From NCBI RefSeq assembly GCF_001715295.1, contig NZ_MDKB01000002.1, forward strand, positions 1,323,522 to 1,387,521: a DNA stretch of 64,000 nt. Reading direction: 5' to 3'. The DNA comes from Streptomyces griseus. GTDB lineage: Bacteria > Actinomycetota > Actinomycetes > Streptomycetales > Streptomycetaceae. The notes under the pieces are model-generated. The model worked only from the letters and a program-made list of their open reading frames with translations. It was not told the DNA's origin and searched no databases. Shown here piece by piece: positions 51,557-61,194 of this stretch (its first letter is position 1; each line of letters starts with the position of its first letter). Position numbers and translations under genes: made by a program.

Positions 51557-52630
51557 GTGAACCGACGCCACTGTGCCGCCGCCGCGGTCACTCTGGTCTG
51601 TGCACTGGCTGTGCTGACCGCTCCGGTCCAGGCCATGGCGGCCCCGGTCCCCGAGCCGGTCCCGACCGCTCCGTCCGCCCCTGCCGCGCCGGGCAGGAAG
51701 AGCCTGGAGGAAGTGCGCGAGGAGATCGACACCCTCTATCGCAAGGCGGGTGCGGCCACGGACGCGTACAACCTCGCCGAGGAGCAGTCCAGGAAGCAGT
51801 CCGGCGAAATCGTCCGCCTGACCAAGGCGATCGCCGACGGGCAGGCGAAGATCGACGAATTGAGGAGCAGGGCCGGAGCCCAGGCCCGCGAGCAGTACCG
51901 CAGCGGCGGACTGCCCGCGGGCGCCCAGCTGGTGCTGAGCGGGAACCCGAACCTCTTCCTGGACGGGGTGAACCAGGTCAGGCAGAGTCAGCAGGCGACC
52001 AAGGGCCTCCTGGCCGAACTGACCCAGTCACAGGAGGACTTGGAGACCTACACCAAGGACGCGCAGCTCAACCGGAAGAAGCTCGAGTCCCACCGCATCG
52101 AGCAGGCCGAGGCGAAGAAGAGCATCAACGCGCAGATAGCGGCGGCGAAGAAGATCGAATCGCAGCTCGCGAAGGACGAGCGGGCCCGGCTCCTGCGCAT
52201 GGAGCAGGACGCGGCCTCCACCGCGCAGTCCGCCTGGCTCTCCTCCGGGGCGCTCTCCGACATCAACCGCGAGGCGAGCCCGGCGGGCAGGCAGGCGGTG
52301 GCCTTCGCGACCGCCCAGATCGGCAAGCCCTACGTATGGGGAGCCGAGGGCCCGGGCTCGTACGACTGCTCCGGGCTGACCTCGCAGGCCTGGGCCGCGG
52401 CGAAGAGCCCCATCCCCCGGACCTCGCAGGAGCAGTGGCGGCAGCTGCCGCGCATACCCGTCCAGGACATGCGGCCCGGCGACCTGATCATCTACCACGG
52501 CGACGCGAGCCACGTCGGCATGTACGTCGGCGACGGCTTCATCGTGCACGCGCCACGGCCCGGCCGGAACGTCACGCTGGCGGGCGCGGGCTCCATGAAG
52601 ATCCTCGGTGTGGTCCGCCCGGACCGGTGA
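51557..52630 (+). CDS. Secreted NlpC/P60 peptidoglycan hydrolase with coiled coil
   Basis: 357 residues from GTG at 51557, behind GGAGGGGGAG. A signal peptide (CAAAAVTLVCALAVLTAPVQAMA) is followed by a Pro/Ala linker, a long coiled coil (about 50-225) and the NlpC/P60 domain: KPYVWGAEGPGSYDCSGLTS (catalytic cysteine), then GDLIIYHGDASHVGMYVGDG (histidine). It should cleave the D-Glu to diaminopimelate link in stem peptides, with the coiled coil restraining it, as in RipA. I looked for a ydaO riboswitch, usual before such genes, and saw none. Confidence 0.93.
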   Translation: MNRRHCAAAAVTLVCALAVLTAPVQAMAAPVPEPVPTAPSAPAAPGRKSLEEVREEIDTLYRKAGAATDAYNLAEEQSRKQSGEIVRLTKAIADGQAKIDELRSRAGAQAREQYRSGGLPAGAQLVLSGNPNLFLDGVNQVRQSQQATKGLLAELTQSQEDLETYTKDAQLNRKKLESHRIEQAEAKKSINAQIAAAKKIESQLAKDERARLLRMEQDAASTAQSAWLSSGALSDINREASPAGRQAVAFATAQIGKPYVWGAEGPGSYDCSGLTSQAWAAAKSPIPRTSQEQWRQLPRIPVQDMRPGDLIIYHGDASHVGMYVGDGFIVHAPRPGRNVTLAGAGSMKILGVVRPDR

Positions 52631-53159
52631 CCGCCCGGCCCCGAGCGGGGCGGGCAGCCCCGGGCGGGTAGCGGGGGGCGGGCAGTCTCCGGCCAGTAGC
52701 AGCGGGGCGGGCAGTCTCCGGCGGGTAGCGGACGTACGGCCGACGCGGCGCGGCGGCGGCCGTCGGGGCGGCGCCCGGCCGAGGCGGTACGACGGCGGCG
52801 CTGCGAGGCCCCGGTCGAGTCGGCACCGCGGCCGGCCGGTGCACGACAGCCCGTGTCGAGGCGGCGCCCGGCCGTGGCCGCACCGGCCGAGGCGGTACGA
52901 CGGCGGCGCTGCGGGCCGCCGTCGAGGCGGCACGGAGGCCGGGCGGGGCGTGATGTTTGTCATGGCCTGCCCACCCGCTCGGGGACCGCGGATCGCGCCG
53001 GATCCGTGGCAGGAAGCGGCTTATGGCCGCGCACGTGTCCGCTGCGGATCTTCGTACACCATTCCGTTCCCCTGCCGGGGACCGCTATCGTCCCCGTCTG
53101 GCGGGTCGTCGATCGTCGTCCCGCCGCACCCTCGGGGGGAGGGAAGGAAACCCGAACCG
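52631..53159. repeat. GC-rich gap with repeated blocks, no gene
   Basis: GGCGGGCAGTCTCCGG occurs twice in 52678-52720, with GTAGC nearby. GCCGAGGCGGTACGACGGCG occurs twice, at about 52779 and 52887, each followed by GCGCTGCG. It is a patchwork of diverged duplications. No frame here looks coding. The last 50 bases form the leader of the following gene. Confidence 0.7.
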
Positions 53160-54500
53160 ATGCCCGTACCCGTACCGCAGCAACGTGCCGCTTCCGCTGC
53201 GGAGACCGCTCATGGCACCGACCTCACCGTCCTGGTGATCGAGGACGACCCTGCGGGCACCTTCACCGTTCCCGAGCTCCCGTCCGCCGCCGGTTCCAGG
53301 ATCCGCGTCCGGACGGCCCGCAACCTCACCGAGGCGACCCGGCTCCTCACGGACGACGTGGACTGCATCCTGCTCGACCTCGACCTGGCACCGCCCTCCG
53401 GCGTACGTGCCGAGGGCGGGGAGGACGGGGCGGGGCGTCCGGACGAACTGGCCACCCTCCAGTACGTCCTGCGCATCGCTCCGCGCCACGCCGTCCTCGC
53501 CCTGACCGCCGCCGACGACGTCGAGCGAGCCGCGGACGCCGTACGGGTGGGGGCCCAGGACTACCTCTTCCGGGGGGAACTCGACGGGCGCCTCCTCAGC
53601 CGCGCCATCCGGTACGCGGTCGAACGCAAGCGCGCGGACACCGCCCAGCACCAGCTCACCGAGTCCCGCCTGCGCGCCGAGGAGAACGCACGACTGGAAC
53701 GGGGCCTGCTGCCCACCCCCCTCCTCGACGGCTCCGACCTGGGCTTCGCCGCTCTCTACCGGCCCGGCCGCAGCCGGGCCCTGCTCGGCGGGGACTTCTA
53801 CGACACGGTCCGCACGCCTGACGGAACGGTCCACGCGATGATCGGCGACGTCTGCGGTCACGGGCCGGACGAGGCGGCGCTCGGCGTCGAGCTGCGCATC
53901 GCCTGGCGGGCCCTGACCCTGGCCGGGCTCTGCGGCGACGAGCTCCTCTGCACCCTGCAGCAGGTCCTGGAGCACGAACGGCAGAGCGAGGAGATCTTCG
54001 CGACGCTCTGCACCGTGGACATCGCCCCCGACGGCCGGCGGGCCGGGCTCTGCCTCGCGGGCCACCCCGCCCCCCTCATCGCCCGCCGGGGCCGGGCCGC
54101 CCATCTGCTTCCGAACGACGACGGCGGCCCGGCTCTCGGCCTGCTGCCGCGCGCCCGGTGGCCGCGCCGCCAGGTGGAGCTGGGCGGGTCGTGGAGCCTG
54201 ATGATGTACACCGACGGGCTCATCGAGGGACGCGTCGGAGCGACGGGGACCCAGCGGCTCGGCCAGGACGGCATGGTGGCGCTGGTCGACGGCCGGCTGG
54301 ACCAGGGACTCGGCGGCGAAGCGCTGCTGGCGGCCGCGGTCACGCAGGTGCAGGAGCTGAACGGCGGCGAGCTGACCGACGACGTGGCGGTCCTGCTGCT
54401 GGAACGCGACGAGTCCCGCATACGCCGACGGGGCGGGAACGCCGTGCGCTCCCGCCCCGTCCCGGCCTCACCCGCGAGCGCTCAGCGCCCGCCGTTGTAG
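53160..54500 (+). CDS. PP2C-type (SpoIIE) serine phosphatase with N-terminal receiver-like domain
   Basis: 446 residues from ATG at 53160, with GAAGGAA upstream. Residues 20-150 form a receiver-like domain (LTVLVIEDDPAG, phosphoacceptor in DCILLDLDLAPP, LALTAADD), followed by a helical linker (LTESRLRAEENARLERGLLP) and a PP2C/SpoIIE domain with LLGGDFYDTVRT, MIGDVCGHGPDEA, LAGHPAPLI and ELTDDVAVLLLE, the metal-binding aspartates. It is probably a response-regulated phosphatase acting on an anti-anti-sigma factor. It overlaps the tail of the convergent DUF2516 gene by 19 bp. Confidence 0.9.
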   Translation: MPVPVPQQRAASAAETAHGTDLTVLVIEDDPAGTFTVPELPSAAGSRIRVRTARNLTEATRLLTDDVDCILLDLDLAPPSGVRAEGGEDGAGRPDELATLQYVLRIAPRHAVLALTAADDVERAADAVRVGAQDYLFRGELDGRLLSRAIRYAVERKRADTAQHQLTESRLRAEENARLERGLLPTPLLDGSDLGFAALYRPGRSRALLGGDFYDTVRTPDGTVHAMIGDVCGHGPDEAALGVELRIAWRALTLAGLCGDELLCTLQQVLEHERQSEEIFATLCTVDIAPDGRRAGLCLAGHPAPLIARRGRAAHLLPNDDGGPALGLLPRARWPRRQVELGGSWSLMMYTDGLIEGRVGATGTQRLGQDGMVALVDGRLDQGLGGEALLAAAVTQVQELNGGELTDDVAVLLLERDESRIRRRGGNAVRSRPVPASPASAQRPPL

Positions 54501-54823
54501 GGGCCGTAGGGCCCGTCACTGCTGGAACCCCCGCGTCGGCCGCCGCCCGACACCGCCTTGAGCGCCGGTCGCACGTCCACCATGAAGACGATGGACGCGA
54601 TCACGCCCGCGATCTGCAGGAACAGGATCGGGATGACGAGGTTCACGAAGACGGTGATCCCGAGGATGATCAGCCAGAAGGACTTCTTCTGCTTGTCCGC
54701 CGCCCGGTAGGCGTCCTCACGCGCCGTCACCGCGAAGACGAGCGCGACCACGGCCAGAACGAGCATGGCCAGGTACAGCAGCTGGAGGATCGAGCCGAAT
54801 GCTTCGAGCAACACGGTGAACAC
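54482..54823 (-). CDS. DUF2516 family membrane protein (Rv0476-like)
   Basis: 113 residues. Three hydrophobic segments (LLYLAMLVLAVVALVFAVTA; FWLIILGITVFVNLVIPILF; IAGVIASIVFMVDV) separated by short loops and a Gly/Ser tail fit DUF2516. It forms a set with the HbhA-like and XRE genes upstream, the same trio as Rv0476-Rv0475-Rv0474 of Mycobacterium tuberculosis. Role unknown. Confidence 0.84.
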   Translation of the reverse strand: MFTVLLEAFGSILQLLYLAMLVLAVVALVFAVTAREDAYRAADKQKKSFWLIILGITVFVNLVIPILFLQIAGVIASIVFMVDVRPALKAVSGGGRRGGSSSDGPYGPYNGGR

Positions 54824-54927
54824 CGCCTAGTCAGTGGATGAGCGCCTCGCGGCCAAGGTACCGGGACAACGATCCGGCACACCCGAAGGTGCCCGGACCG
54901 TCTGCGTTCACGCCCGTACCGCTCGGA

Positions 54928-55581
54928 CTACTTCGCGGACGGCGGGGTGGTCTTCTTCGCCACGGGCTTGCGGGCCGGCGCCGGCTTGGCGGGAGTCGAC
55001 CTCCGCGCGGGCGAGGCGGGCGCGGCCTTGGACTCGGCGGCCTTCGGCGCCGGCTTACCGGCCGACGGGGAGCCCGCCGGCGCCGACTTGGCCACCACGT
55101 CGGACTTCTGCTTCGGCACGGGCTTCGGCTCCGCCTCGATGACGGTGGCGATCTCGACGATCTCGTCGGCGGTCTCGCCCCGCCAGGTCCGCACGGACTG
55201 CTCACCGCGCTCGGCGACCTTCTCGTACGTCTCCCGGGCACGCACCGCGTACTCGGCGGCGACGCCCACGCTCCGCAGGGCCAGGTCCTGAGCGGTCTCG
55301 CCCAGCTTCTTCAGGTCCGTGTCCAGCGACCCGAATACCTCGGTCACCTTCGCCTGGACGGTGGCCTGGGCCTCCCGGGCCTGCGAGGCGACCCGCTCCT
55401 GCACGGCCTTGGGGTCGGTGTTGCGCACCGCCTCGATGCGCTCGGGCGCCTCGGCCCGCAGCTGCTCGATCAGCGCCGGGACCTTGCGCGCCTGCTCCAC
55501 GGCGAGACCGGCGGTGCCGGCGGCGAAGTAGAGGGGGGTGGGGTCGGTGAGGGTCTTACGCAGGTCATCGGTGATGGCCAT
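54928..55581 (-). CDS. HbhA-like heparin-binding hemagglutinin homologue
   Basis: 217 residues. DLRKTLTDPTPLYFAAGTAGLAVEQARKVP closely follows the start of mycobacterial HbhA; a long amphipathic coiled coil (about 30-145) follows, then a Lys/Ala/Pro-rich tail (SAPAGSPSAGKPAPKAA...RKPVAKKTTPP), the region that binds heparin in M. tuberculosis. No signal peptide, as in HbhA. In Streptomyces a role at the envelope or in lipid-body or filament organisation is more likely than adhesion. Its neighbours match those of mycobacterial hbhA. Confidence 0.88.
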   Translation of the reverse strand: MAITDDLRKTLTDPTPLYFAAGTAGLAVEQARKVPALIEQLRAEAPERIEAVRNTDPKAVQERVASQAREAQATVQAKVTEVFGSLDTDLKKLGETAQDLALRSVGVAAEYAVRARETYEKVAERGEQSVRTWRGETADEIVEIATVIEAEPKPVPKQKSDVVAKSAPAGSPSAGKPAPKAAESKAAPASPARRSTPAKPAPARKPVAKKTTPPSAK

Positions 55582-55609
55582 GACTGTGGTCCTCCCGGAT
55601 CATCAGAAG

Positions 55610-56128
55610 TCAGTTATGAGGCGTGCCTGGCGTGTCTGCATCACTGCCGCCGGCCGTGCGGGGGCCGCGGGGTTCCGTACCGGCGCCGCGCTCGTCGCCG
55701 GCACCGCCTTCCGCGCCGGGGTCGATTCTGCTCCCCGCGCCCGTCACGCCGGGGACCTCCGCGCCGGTGTCGGGCACGACGTCGAACCCGTTCTCCTTGC
55801 GGAAGGAGTCGTAGATCTGGAGCAGTACGTTCTTCTGCCGCTCGTTGATCGACGGATCGGCCAATATGACCGCTCGCGTCTCCAGCTCCTCCCGCTCCCG
55901 CTCGTCGAGGATCCCGGCCCGCACGTAGAGCGTCTCGGCCGAGATCCGCAGGGCCTTGGCGACCTGCTGCAACACCTCGGCGCTCGGCTTGCGCAGCCCG
56001 CGTTCGATCTGGCTGAGGTACGGATTGGACACTCCCGCGGCGTCGGCGAGCTGCCGCAGGGAGAGCTGCGCGGTACGCCGCTGCTCACGCAGGTACTCGC
56101 CGAGATTGCCGACGTTGAGTGATGCCAT
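55610..56128 (-). CDS. XRE-family transcriptional regulator (Rv0474-like)
   Basis: 172 residues from ATG at 56128. The helix-turn-helix spans about 7-62 (LGEYLREQRRTAQLSLRQLA; GVSNPYLSQIERGLRKPSAE), then RISAETLYVRAGIL and a helical dimer region. The C-terminal 50 residues are a Gly/Pro-rich tail. It precedes the HbhA-like gene by 28 bp, as in mycobacteria. A perfect palindrome 26 bp upstream of the start is the obvious autoregulatory operator. Confidence 0.9.
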   Translation of the reverse strand: MASLNVGNLGEYLREQRRTAQLSLRQLADAAGVSNPYLSQIERGLRKPSAEVLQQVAKALRISAETLYVRAGILDEREREELETRAVILADPSINERQKNVLLQIYDSFRKENGFDVVPDTGAEVPGVTGAGSRIDPGAEGGAGDERGAGTEPRGPRTAGGSDADTPGTPHN

Positions 56129-56153
56129 ACCCCGATGGTGCCCCGCGTTGCTA

Positions 56154-56181
56154 ACTTTTGCAAGCGCCCGCTTGCAAAAGT
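56154..56181. promoter_or_regulatory. Perfect 13-bp-arm palindrome, operator of the XRE gene
   Basis: ACTTTTGCAAGCG (56154-56166), CC, CGCTTGCAAAAGT (56169-56181). Two smaller CTTGCAAA-type half-sites sit within it. Such length without mismatch in 70%+ GC DNA is unlikely by chance and marks a strong protein-binding site controlling the regulator-HbhA-DUF2516 operon. Confidence 0.85.
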
Positions 56182-56391
56182 GTTCCGCGCCACTCGCGCC
56201 ACGGGGGATGACGGCGAGGCCCGTCGCCCGCGCACGACGGGACGGGCGCGGCCGCACGTGGTGACCGACCCGGGGAGCGCCCGGGGCCAGGGCACGCTCC
56301 GGGGACCGAGCGCCGGGCCGGAGACGAAGTGATCGAAGCCCTCCTTAACGCTTGATCTTGTCTGAGGAATCGTTCTGTTGGAGGCTGAGGC

Positions 56392-57246
56392 ATGCAGAAT
56401 CCGCCGACATTCGTTCTGGTCCATGGTGCCTTCGCGAACTCGTTCTCGTTCGCGCCGCTGCAGGCCGAGCTGGCCCTCCTCGGGCACCGCTCGGCCGCCG
56501 TGGACCTTCCCGGGCACGGGTTCGAAGCGACCTTCCCCGCGACCTACCAGGCCCCCCAGGTCCTCGACGCACTCGCCCAAGAACCGGGAGGCATCAAGGG
56601 GGTCACGCTCGCCGACAACGCCGCCCGCGTGATCGAGGTCCTGGAACGGGCCAAGAGGAACGGACCCGCCATCCTTGTCGCCCACAGCAGGGGCGGCATC
56701 ACCGCCACCGCCGTCGCCAACGCCCGGCCCGAGCTGATCGACCGGATCGTCTACGTCTCCGCCTGGTGCCCCGTCGATCTGGAAGTGAGCGGCTACTACG
56801 CCCAGCCGGAGATGGCGGACGTCGACGCGGGGGCCTTCGCTGCCACGCTCGTCGGGAACCCGGCCGAACTCGGTCTGCTCCGGACCAACTTCCGCACCGC
56901 CGAGCCGACGGCGCTCGCCGCGTTCAAGCGGGCGTTCGCCGCCGATCTGACCGACGACGAGTTCCGGGCCTTCCTGAACACCTTCCAGCCCGACGAGAAC
57001 CTCGACGCCGGTACGTCCGCCGACCGGGCACAGGCACCGACCTGGGGCCGGGTTCCCAGGACCTATGTGCGCCTGGCCGCCGACGCCAGCGTTCCGCCCG
57101 CCGTGCAGGACCGCATGATCCGCGAAGCCGACGCGCTCACACCCGGCAACCCCTTCGATGTCCGGACCCTCGAGGGGAGTCACCTGCGCTGGCTCGTCCA
57201 CCCGAAGCCCGCCGCCGAGCTGCTCGCCGCTCTCGCGGCGCACTGA
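56392..57246 (+). CDS. Alpha/beta hydrolase
   Basis: 284 residues from ATG at 56392, behind GGAGGCTGAGG. FVLVHGAFANSFSFAPL is the oxyanion HG motif; LVAHSRGGITATA is the nucleophile elbow (serine in HSRGG), with an aspartate in the DRIVYVSAWCP-linked region and the histidine in LEGSHLRWLVHP. It resembles EstC/salicylate-esterase-like and MhpC-like small esterases. A TetR regulator gene lies convergent, 192 bp beyond, and may or may not control it. Confidence 0.87.
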   Translation: MQNPPTFVLVHGAFANSFSFAPLQAELALLGHRSAAVDLPGHGFEATFPATYQAPQVLDALAQEPGGIKGVTLADNAARVIEVLERAKRNGPAILVAHSRGGITATAVANARPELIDRIVYVSAWCPVDLEVSGYYAQPEMADVDAGAFAATLVGNPAELGLLRTNFRTAEPTALAAFKRAFAADLTDDEFRAFLNTFQPDENLDAGTSADRAQAPTWGRVPRTYVRLAADASVPPAVQDRMIREADALTPGNPFDVRTLEGSHLRWLVHPKPAAELLAALAAH

Positions 57247-57438
57247 CCCGCCACCAGGCGCTCGTCGCTGCCGCGGCGCGGGGACGGGCACCGGGCCCGG
57301 CACACGCCCGTGGTGTTCCGGGCGTCGGGTCGACGGGAAGGCAGGGACCGCAGGCCCAGGCGCCACCTGGGTCTGCGGCCGGGCGCAGCCCGCGGCCTCC
57401 CCACGGCCACGCGTGCCGGCCTCCGCCGTCGGGGAGGC

Positions 57439-58101
57439 TCATCCCACGCGGCCCAGTCCGTTCCGGAGCTGTGCGAAGGCGAGTCCGGCCGCAGCCACGG
57501 CATCGCCGTACACCTGCGCCGCGGTCTCGCCCTCCTCGATACGGCGCCAGTTCTCCTCGGCCAGGATGCGCAGGACCGCGACGATCTGCCCTGCGGCCAA
57601 GCGCGCCGGGACTGCGGCGGCGGGATCCAGTGCGCGGGCGAGAGCGGCCTCCGAGCGGCTCTGGTACGCGTACAGCCGGGCGACGAGTGACGGGGTCCCG
57701 TAGAGCAGGCCGAGGAAGGCGAGCGCCGCCGGGTCGTCGCATACGCCCGTCACCGGGTCGCGCCGCTCCAGGCCGTCCAGGAAGTGGCGATGCAGCGCGT
57801 CCAGCGGAGAGGTGTTCTCCGCCCGGCCCGTCACGACCCGCGCCGACTCGTCCTCGTGGTCGGCGAACCGGTGCAGCACCAGGTCCTCCTTGGTGGGGAA
57901 GTACCGGAACAGCGTCGGCTTGGAGATCTCGGCCGCCGCCGCCACCTCGGCCACCGAGACCTTGTCGAAACCCCGCTCCAGGAAGAGGGAGACGGCGGTG
58001 TCGGAGACCGCCTGATAGGTCCGCTGCTTCTTGCGCTCGCGCAGCCCGCCCGGCGCCTCGCGCCGTTCCCCGCCCGTGTCCCCGCTCATGTCCCCGCTCA
58101 T
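57439..58101 (-). CDS. TetR-family transcriptional regulator
   Basis: 220 residues from ATG at 58101, with GGAAGG further upstream. The DNA-binding domain is near 20-65: RTYQAVSDTAVSLFLERGFD, VSVAEVAAAAEISKPTLFRYFPTKEDL. The ligand domain carries a tetracyclin-repressor-like helical pattern, with SLVARLYAYQSRSEAALARA. The longer frame to 58170 has no better ribosome site. Ligand and targets unknown. Confidence 0.88.
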   Translation of the reverse strand: MSGDMSGDTGGERREAPGGLRERKKQRTYQAVSDTAVSLFLERGFDKVSVAEVAAAAEISKPTLFRYFPTKEDLVLHRFADHEDESARVVTGRAENTSPLDALHRHFLDGLERRDPVTGVCDDPAALAFLGLLYGTPSLVARLYAYQSRSEAALARALDPAAAVPARLAAGQIVAVLRILAEENWRRIEEGETAAQVYGDAVAAAGLAFAQLRNGLGRVG

Positions 58102-58856
58102 GCCACCCGGCCTTCCGTACAAGCACGTCGATGCCGTCGGGTACCCGCTCGAACCCGAACACGAACTCATGATCGACCTGCTCGTGGCCGGAGCCGTCCG
58201 GCTCGCCCGTCCGCTCGGCGCCCGGAAGCCGTGTCGGCGCCGGGTGCCGCACGGGGCCGGCCGGCCGCCGCACCGTGCTCCTCCCCCGCGCCATCACCCC
58301 CACGGTGACCCGCACTCCGCCTCGACGGCCGCCCTGGGATCGCGCGGGAGCAGTCAGCCGAAGCCGCCTGTCCCGGCACCGACGTGACCACCATCCTAAG
58401 GAGACGTCATCCCGTACGTCGTACGGCGTACGGATGCGCGGAAGGCGCACGTCGTGGCCGTCCTCGCGGCCGGGGCGCACGGCCTCCCCCACGGGCCCGG
58501 GGGAAGATCCTCGGCCTGGAGTCACGGGCTCCGCGCCCCGGCTCCCGGTTCCCCCTCGGCTTCATCGGTCTCATGGACCGGACGGCACCGGCCACACCGG
58601 ACACCCGCCACACCGAGCTCACCGGACGCCCGGCCACACCGGACACCCGGATGCGCACGGGTGCAGGTGCCGGTCGGAGCGCGCCGCCGGGCCGCTCCGG
58701 CGCCGGAGCCCCGGACCACGACACTGTGCGCTGCCCGTGCCGGTCCGGACACCGGCAGCAGCGCCAGGCCCGCACCACCGCCGGCCCCGCCGTTCGGTCG
58801 CCCCGCCGTCAAGAACACGTCCGGTCGCCCCGGTGTCAGAACACGTCGCCCCGGCG
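58102..58856. other. 755-bp gap with short repeats: no gene seen
   Basis: Frames here are low complexity and Pro/Arg/His-rich. CACACCGGACACCCG occurs twice (about 58590 and 58636), and GTCAGAACACGTC recurs at 58832-58869, running into the end of the Eis-like gene. I see no promoter or RNA structure that I can support. Confidence 0.5.
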
Positions 58857-60110
58857 TCAGAACACGTCCGGGCACCACGCCCGCCGTGCCGTCCGGAACA
58901 CCGCCTCCGCCGTGGCCGCCGCCTCCGGGCGGTGCTCCTCGATCCGCCCCAGCGCCGCCAGCCGGAGGGCCGACTCGTCGCCCAGGTACAGCGTGCCCAG
59001 CTCCCGCACGTCCAGCGCCAGGTCGGGGGTCCGGGTGGTCGGGGTGCAGGAGGCGCCTGACGGTGAGGTCTCCAGCAGGTAGCGGCCGCCGGCCAGGCCC
59101 GTCGCGTCGTGGACGTCCAGGACCAGGGTGGCCGCGGCCGTGTACGTGCGTGCCTCCAGGGCCCGGGGGACGTCCAGGATCCGCAGCCACAGCCAGTCCG
59201 CCTGCGTCACGACGCGGGCGGCACGCGGATCCGGGAGGAGCAGGGGGAGCAGGTCGTCGGGGGCGCGGTAGCCGGTACGGACCGTGGTGATCCAGTCGAT
59301 GGAGCAGACGAACCGCCACAGCGCGCGTTCCGCGGCCGGGGTGACCGCGATCAGGCCGGCCACCGTCGCCTTGTTCTGCGGCTGCTTCCGATCGCCCCAG
59401 TTGTCGTCGGCACGGTAGGTGACCAGCCCGTCCGTCTCCCCGTCGGCCGACCGGTGCACCGCGTGGAAGGGCTCCTTCCACCCCTCGAACGCCGGGACGT
59501 CCACCCCCGTGTTCCGCTGCCACCAGCGCTCGTCCCGGGAGACCACGCCGTGCTGCCGGGCCGCGAGACGACCGTGAAGTTCCGGGCCCAGCTTGCGTAC
59601 GTCGGCGCCGTCGACCAGTTCGATCCGGCCGCCGTCCTCCTCGGACGGGACCCGCTCGCGCGGATCGAGACCCGCCCGGGGCACGTCGATCTCCCACTCG
59701 GTGGTCCAGGACGCCGGACCGAACCCGTACCGCCCGTAGATCGGGTACTCCGCCGCGATCAGCGAGGCGACCACGTCGCCCCGCTCCTTCGCCGCCGCCA
59801 GGTCCGCCGCCATCATCCGCCCGAGCAGCCCCCGCCGGCGGTGCGTGGGCGTCACCGTCACCGCGGTGATCGCGTCGGCCGGCACGGTGGCGCCACCGAC
59901 GACGGTCAGTTCCTGCGCGAACGACCGGAAGGTGGCCACACAGCGCCCGGCGTCGAACACCCCCTGCACCCGGCTGAGATCGAGGGTGGCCAGGCGCACC
60001 GCGACCTCCTCGTCCGGCGCCGGGATCGACGAGCGCAGGAATCCGATCCCCACGGCGCGGTACCAGTCGGGGAACTCGGCGGCGGACACGGCACGGGGAT
60101 CGAGGCTCAT
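58857..60110 (-). CDS. Eis-like GNAT acetyltransferase
   Basis: 417 residues. The N-terminal GNAT domain has [21 protein letters not shown] (acetyl-CoA loop) and [18 protein letters not shown]; a second, divergent GNAT domain (near 190-290) and a C-terminal sterol-carrier-like domain with TYLG-type terminus (CPDVF, free carboxylate) follow. This three-part layout is that of Eis, an aminoglycoside- and lysine-N-acetylating hexamer. TAGCGT six bases before the ATG signals a leaderless start. Confidence 0.9.
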   Translation of the reverse strand: MSLDPRAVSAAEFPDWYRAVGIGFLRSSIPAPDEEVAVRLATLDLSRVQGVFDAGRCVATFRSFAQELTVVGGATVPADAITAVTVTPTHRRRGLLGRMMAADLAAAKERGDVVASLIAAEYPIYGRYGFGPASWTTEWEIDVPRAGLDPRERVPSEEDGGRIELVDGADVRKLGPELHGRLAARQHGVVSRDERWWQRNTGVDVPAFEGWKEPFHAVHRSADGETDGLVTYRADDNWGDRKQPQNKATVAGLIAVTPAAERALWRFVCSIDWITTVRTGYRAPDDLLPLLLPDPRAARVVTQADWLWLRILDVPRALEARTYTAAATLVLDVHDATGLAGGRYLLETSPSGASCTPTTRTPDLALDVRELGTLYLGDESALRLAALGRIEEHRPEAAATAEAVFRTARRAWCPDVF

Positions 60111-60171
60111 GCGCTCACGCTAGGCACACGCCGTACGCGGTGTCGCGCGCTTTTCCGGCCGCCCGCAGGCC

Positions 60172-61140
60172 TCAGAACGCCGCTCGGACCGCACCGACCT
60201 CCGCGCCGCCGCCCAGCAGCGGCGCCCTGCCGATGCGGGAGACCACCGGGGCGTCGACGCCGAGCAGTTCGAGTGACCGGGCCAGCACCGGCCCCAGGGC
60301 ACGCGTCGAGCCGTCGTCGACCTTGAAGGCCAGCGCCCTGCCGTCCGCGAGCGCCACCGCCTGGACCGCCTCGGCCCCCATCTTGGAGAGCGTGCCCGGC
60401 ACCTCCCGCATCAGCCAGGTGTCCGGCCGCCGCGTGCCCGCCACGTACTCCGGGTGCGCACGCATCGCGTCGGCGACCCGCCGCTCCGCGCTGCCCGGCT
60501 CCGCCAGCACGAAGGTACGGAAGGCGTGGGCCAGCCCCACCAGCCCGATCGCCATCAGCGGAGCACCGCAGCCGTCCGTGCCGACCGCCGCGACGGGCTC
60601 CCTCGCCGCCTCCGCCACGACCTGGCCGACCAGCACCTGCAGCGGATGCGCGGGGTCGAGGTACGTCGCCGTGTCCCAGCCGTTGCGCACGCAGACCGCG
60701 AGCATCGCCGCGTGCTTGCCGGAGCAGTTCATGGTGAGCGGCTCCCGCACCCGCCCGGCGGCGAGGTACGCCTCCGCCTCCACCGGGTCGAGCGGCAGGT
60801 CCGGCGGGGTCTGCAGGTCGTCCGGCTTCAGCCCGTGCTCACCGAGCATCGTGCGCACGAGGTCGAGATGGAAGTCCTCCCCCGAGTGGCTCGCCGCGGC
60901 CAGCGCCAGGCGCTCGCCGGACAGGTCGAGACCGGCCCGCAGGATCGCGGCCGCCTGCATCGGCTTGTTCGACGAGCGCGGGAAGACCGGGGCCGCCGGA
61001 TCACCGAGCGCGAACTCCACGCTTCCGTCGGCTGCCAGCAGGACCAGCGATCCCCGGTGGTGCCCCTCGGTGAAGCCGGACCGTACGACCTCGGCCAGGA
61101 CCGGGAGCGTGGAGGGCGTGGAGGGAGATGTGGAGGTCAT
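60172..61140 (-). CDS. L-asparaginase, Rhizobium-type (class 3)
   Basis: 322 residues. VRSGFTEGHHRGSLVLL opens as in the R. etli-type enzyme; SSNKPMQAAAIL and ASHSGEDFHL line the site, and MNCSGKHAAMLA with DGCGAPLMAIGL provide the conserved cysteine/lysine pair of this family. It lacks the two threonine motifs of type I/II asparaginases. It should hydrolyse asparagine to aspartate and ammonia in the cytosol. It follows rsiG on the same strand by 54 bp. Confidence 0.9.
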   Translation of the reverse strand: MTSTSPSTPSTLPVLAEVVRSGFTEGHHRGSLVLLAADGSVEFALGDPAAPVFPRSSNKPMQAAAILRAGLDLSGERLALAAASHSGEDFHLDLVRTMLGEHGLKPDDLQTPPDLPLDPVEAEAYLAAGRVREPLTMNCSGKHAAMLAVCVRNGWDTATYLDPAHPLQVLVGQVVAEAAREPVAAVGTDGCGAPLMAIGLVGLAHAFRTFVLAEPGSAERRVADAMRAHPEYVAGTRRPDTWLMREVPGTLSKMGAEAVQAVALADGRALAFKVDDGSTRALGPVLARSLELLGVDAPVVSRIGRAPLLGGGAEVGAVRAAF

Positions 61141-61194
61141 GGTGGCTGGTGGCCTTCCGGGGGCGGGCGGGGACCCGCTCCCGGAAGGATCGCC

